This document shows positions 6,514 through 6,665 of a DNA stretch of 6,665 nt, one piece after another. The notes beneath the pieces were generated by a model. The model had not been told where the DNA came from. It made no database searches and saw nothing but the letters and a program-made list of their open reading frames with translations. The position numbers were made by a program, and so were the translations under genes. Each line of letters starts with the position of its first letter. Positions within the stretch are counted from its first letter, which is position 1. Origin of the DNA: UBA1413 sp964461455 (GTDB taxonomy: Bacteria; Bacteroidota; Bacteroidia; Bacteroidales; Prolixibacteraceae); the NCBI GenBank assembly GCA_964461455.1, contig CAYWUJ010000087.1, forward strand, positions 1 through 6,665, written 5' to 3'.

Positions 6514-6537
6514 ACCTGAGATCAGGTCTCTTTTCCC
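6514..6537 (+). terminator. weak terminator-like hairpin after the GEVED protein gene
   Basis: Immediately after the stop codon, ACCTGAGATCAGGT (6514-6527) is a near-perfect inverted repeat: a 5-bp stem (ACCTG/CAGGT) around a 4-base loop. It is followed by CTCTTTTCCC, a broken pyrimidine tract. The position fits a transcription terminator, but the stem is short and the T-run is only four bases. Confidence 0.4.
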
Positions 6538-6569
6538 AACGCTGAACCAGGGAAGAAAACCGGTTCGGT

Positions 6570-6628
6570 TGGCAGAGTCCCCCAACCTTATCGCGGGAGT
6601 CAGGCTGGTGGAGTCCCCCATTCTTATC
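6570..6628. repeat. imperfect direct repeat around GAGTCCCCCA, 36-bp period
   Basis: The segments 6570-6592 and 6606-6628 match at 19 of 23 bases and share the core GAGTCCCCCA and a CTTATC end. The first copy also sits in a hairpin (GGTTGG at 6567-6572 with CCAACC at 6582-6587, 9-base loop). No open reading frame of note covers this 152-bp right-hand stretch. It may be part of a dispersed intergenic repeat or a leader/terminator structure; the window alone cannot decide. Confidence 0.45.
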
Positions 6629-6665
6629 CCTTTTGGCATTTCAGGTCTTTTTTCGAAGGAAAACC

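Noticed and set aside
6558..6565. Palindrome AACCGGTT in the right-hand spacer
   Set aside because: An eight-base palindrome is expected by chance at this scale and has no associated promoter or second copy.

Overview
The window looks like a chromosomal segment from a member of the Bacteroidota, probably Bacteroidales-like. Four things point there. The two-component pair resembles Bacteroides RprX/RprY. A DUF1573 protein is present. Promoter-like sites fit the Bacteroidota form (TTG, a spacer of about 19, then TAnnTTTG). Ribosome-binding sites are mostly weak or absent. Genes are moderately GC-rich and the spacers are AT-rich. I see no sign of phage, transposon, CRISPR or tRNA.

Layout from left to right. 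The left edge holds the first 15 codons of rpmH (ribosomal protein L34) on the minus strand, behind a very good Bacteroidota promoter. Next, also on the minus strand, is a two-gene operon: a membrane histidine kinase (902-2182) followed by an OmpR-type response regulator (190-909), overlapping by 8 bp. A 161-bp divergent intergenic region separates this operon from two plus-strand genes. These are an exported protein with three Ig-like domains, the outer two being DUF1573 (2344-3420), and a MeaB-type G-protein chaperone of methylmalonyl-CoA mutase (3463-4569). A 108-bp AT-rich spacer leads to a large secreted GEVED-domain protein (4678-6513). The right end (6514-6665) is non-coding, with a weak terminator-like hairpin and a short imperfect direct repeat.

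The genes do not form an obvious single pathway: they cover translation, envelope signalling, propionate/methylmalonyl-CoA metabolism and a surface or secreted protein. The most notable signal lies in the regulatory DNA. Repeats with the core ATTGTTAA, phased at about 11 bp, occur in the spacer upstream of the two-component operon and the DUF1573 gene, and again upstream of the secreted protein gene. One 12-bp word is identical at the two places. Phased direct repeats of this kind suit an OmpR-family regulator, so I infer, without proof, that the local response regulator may control both sites. I did not find a clearly new enzyme or defence system.
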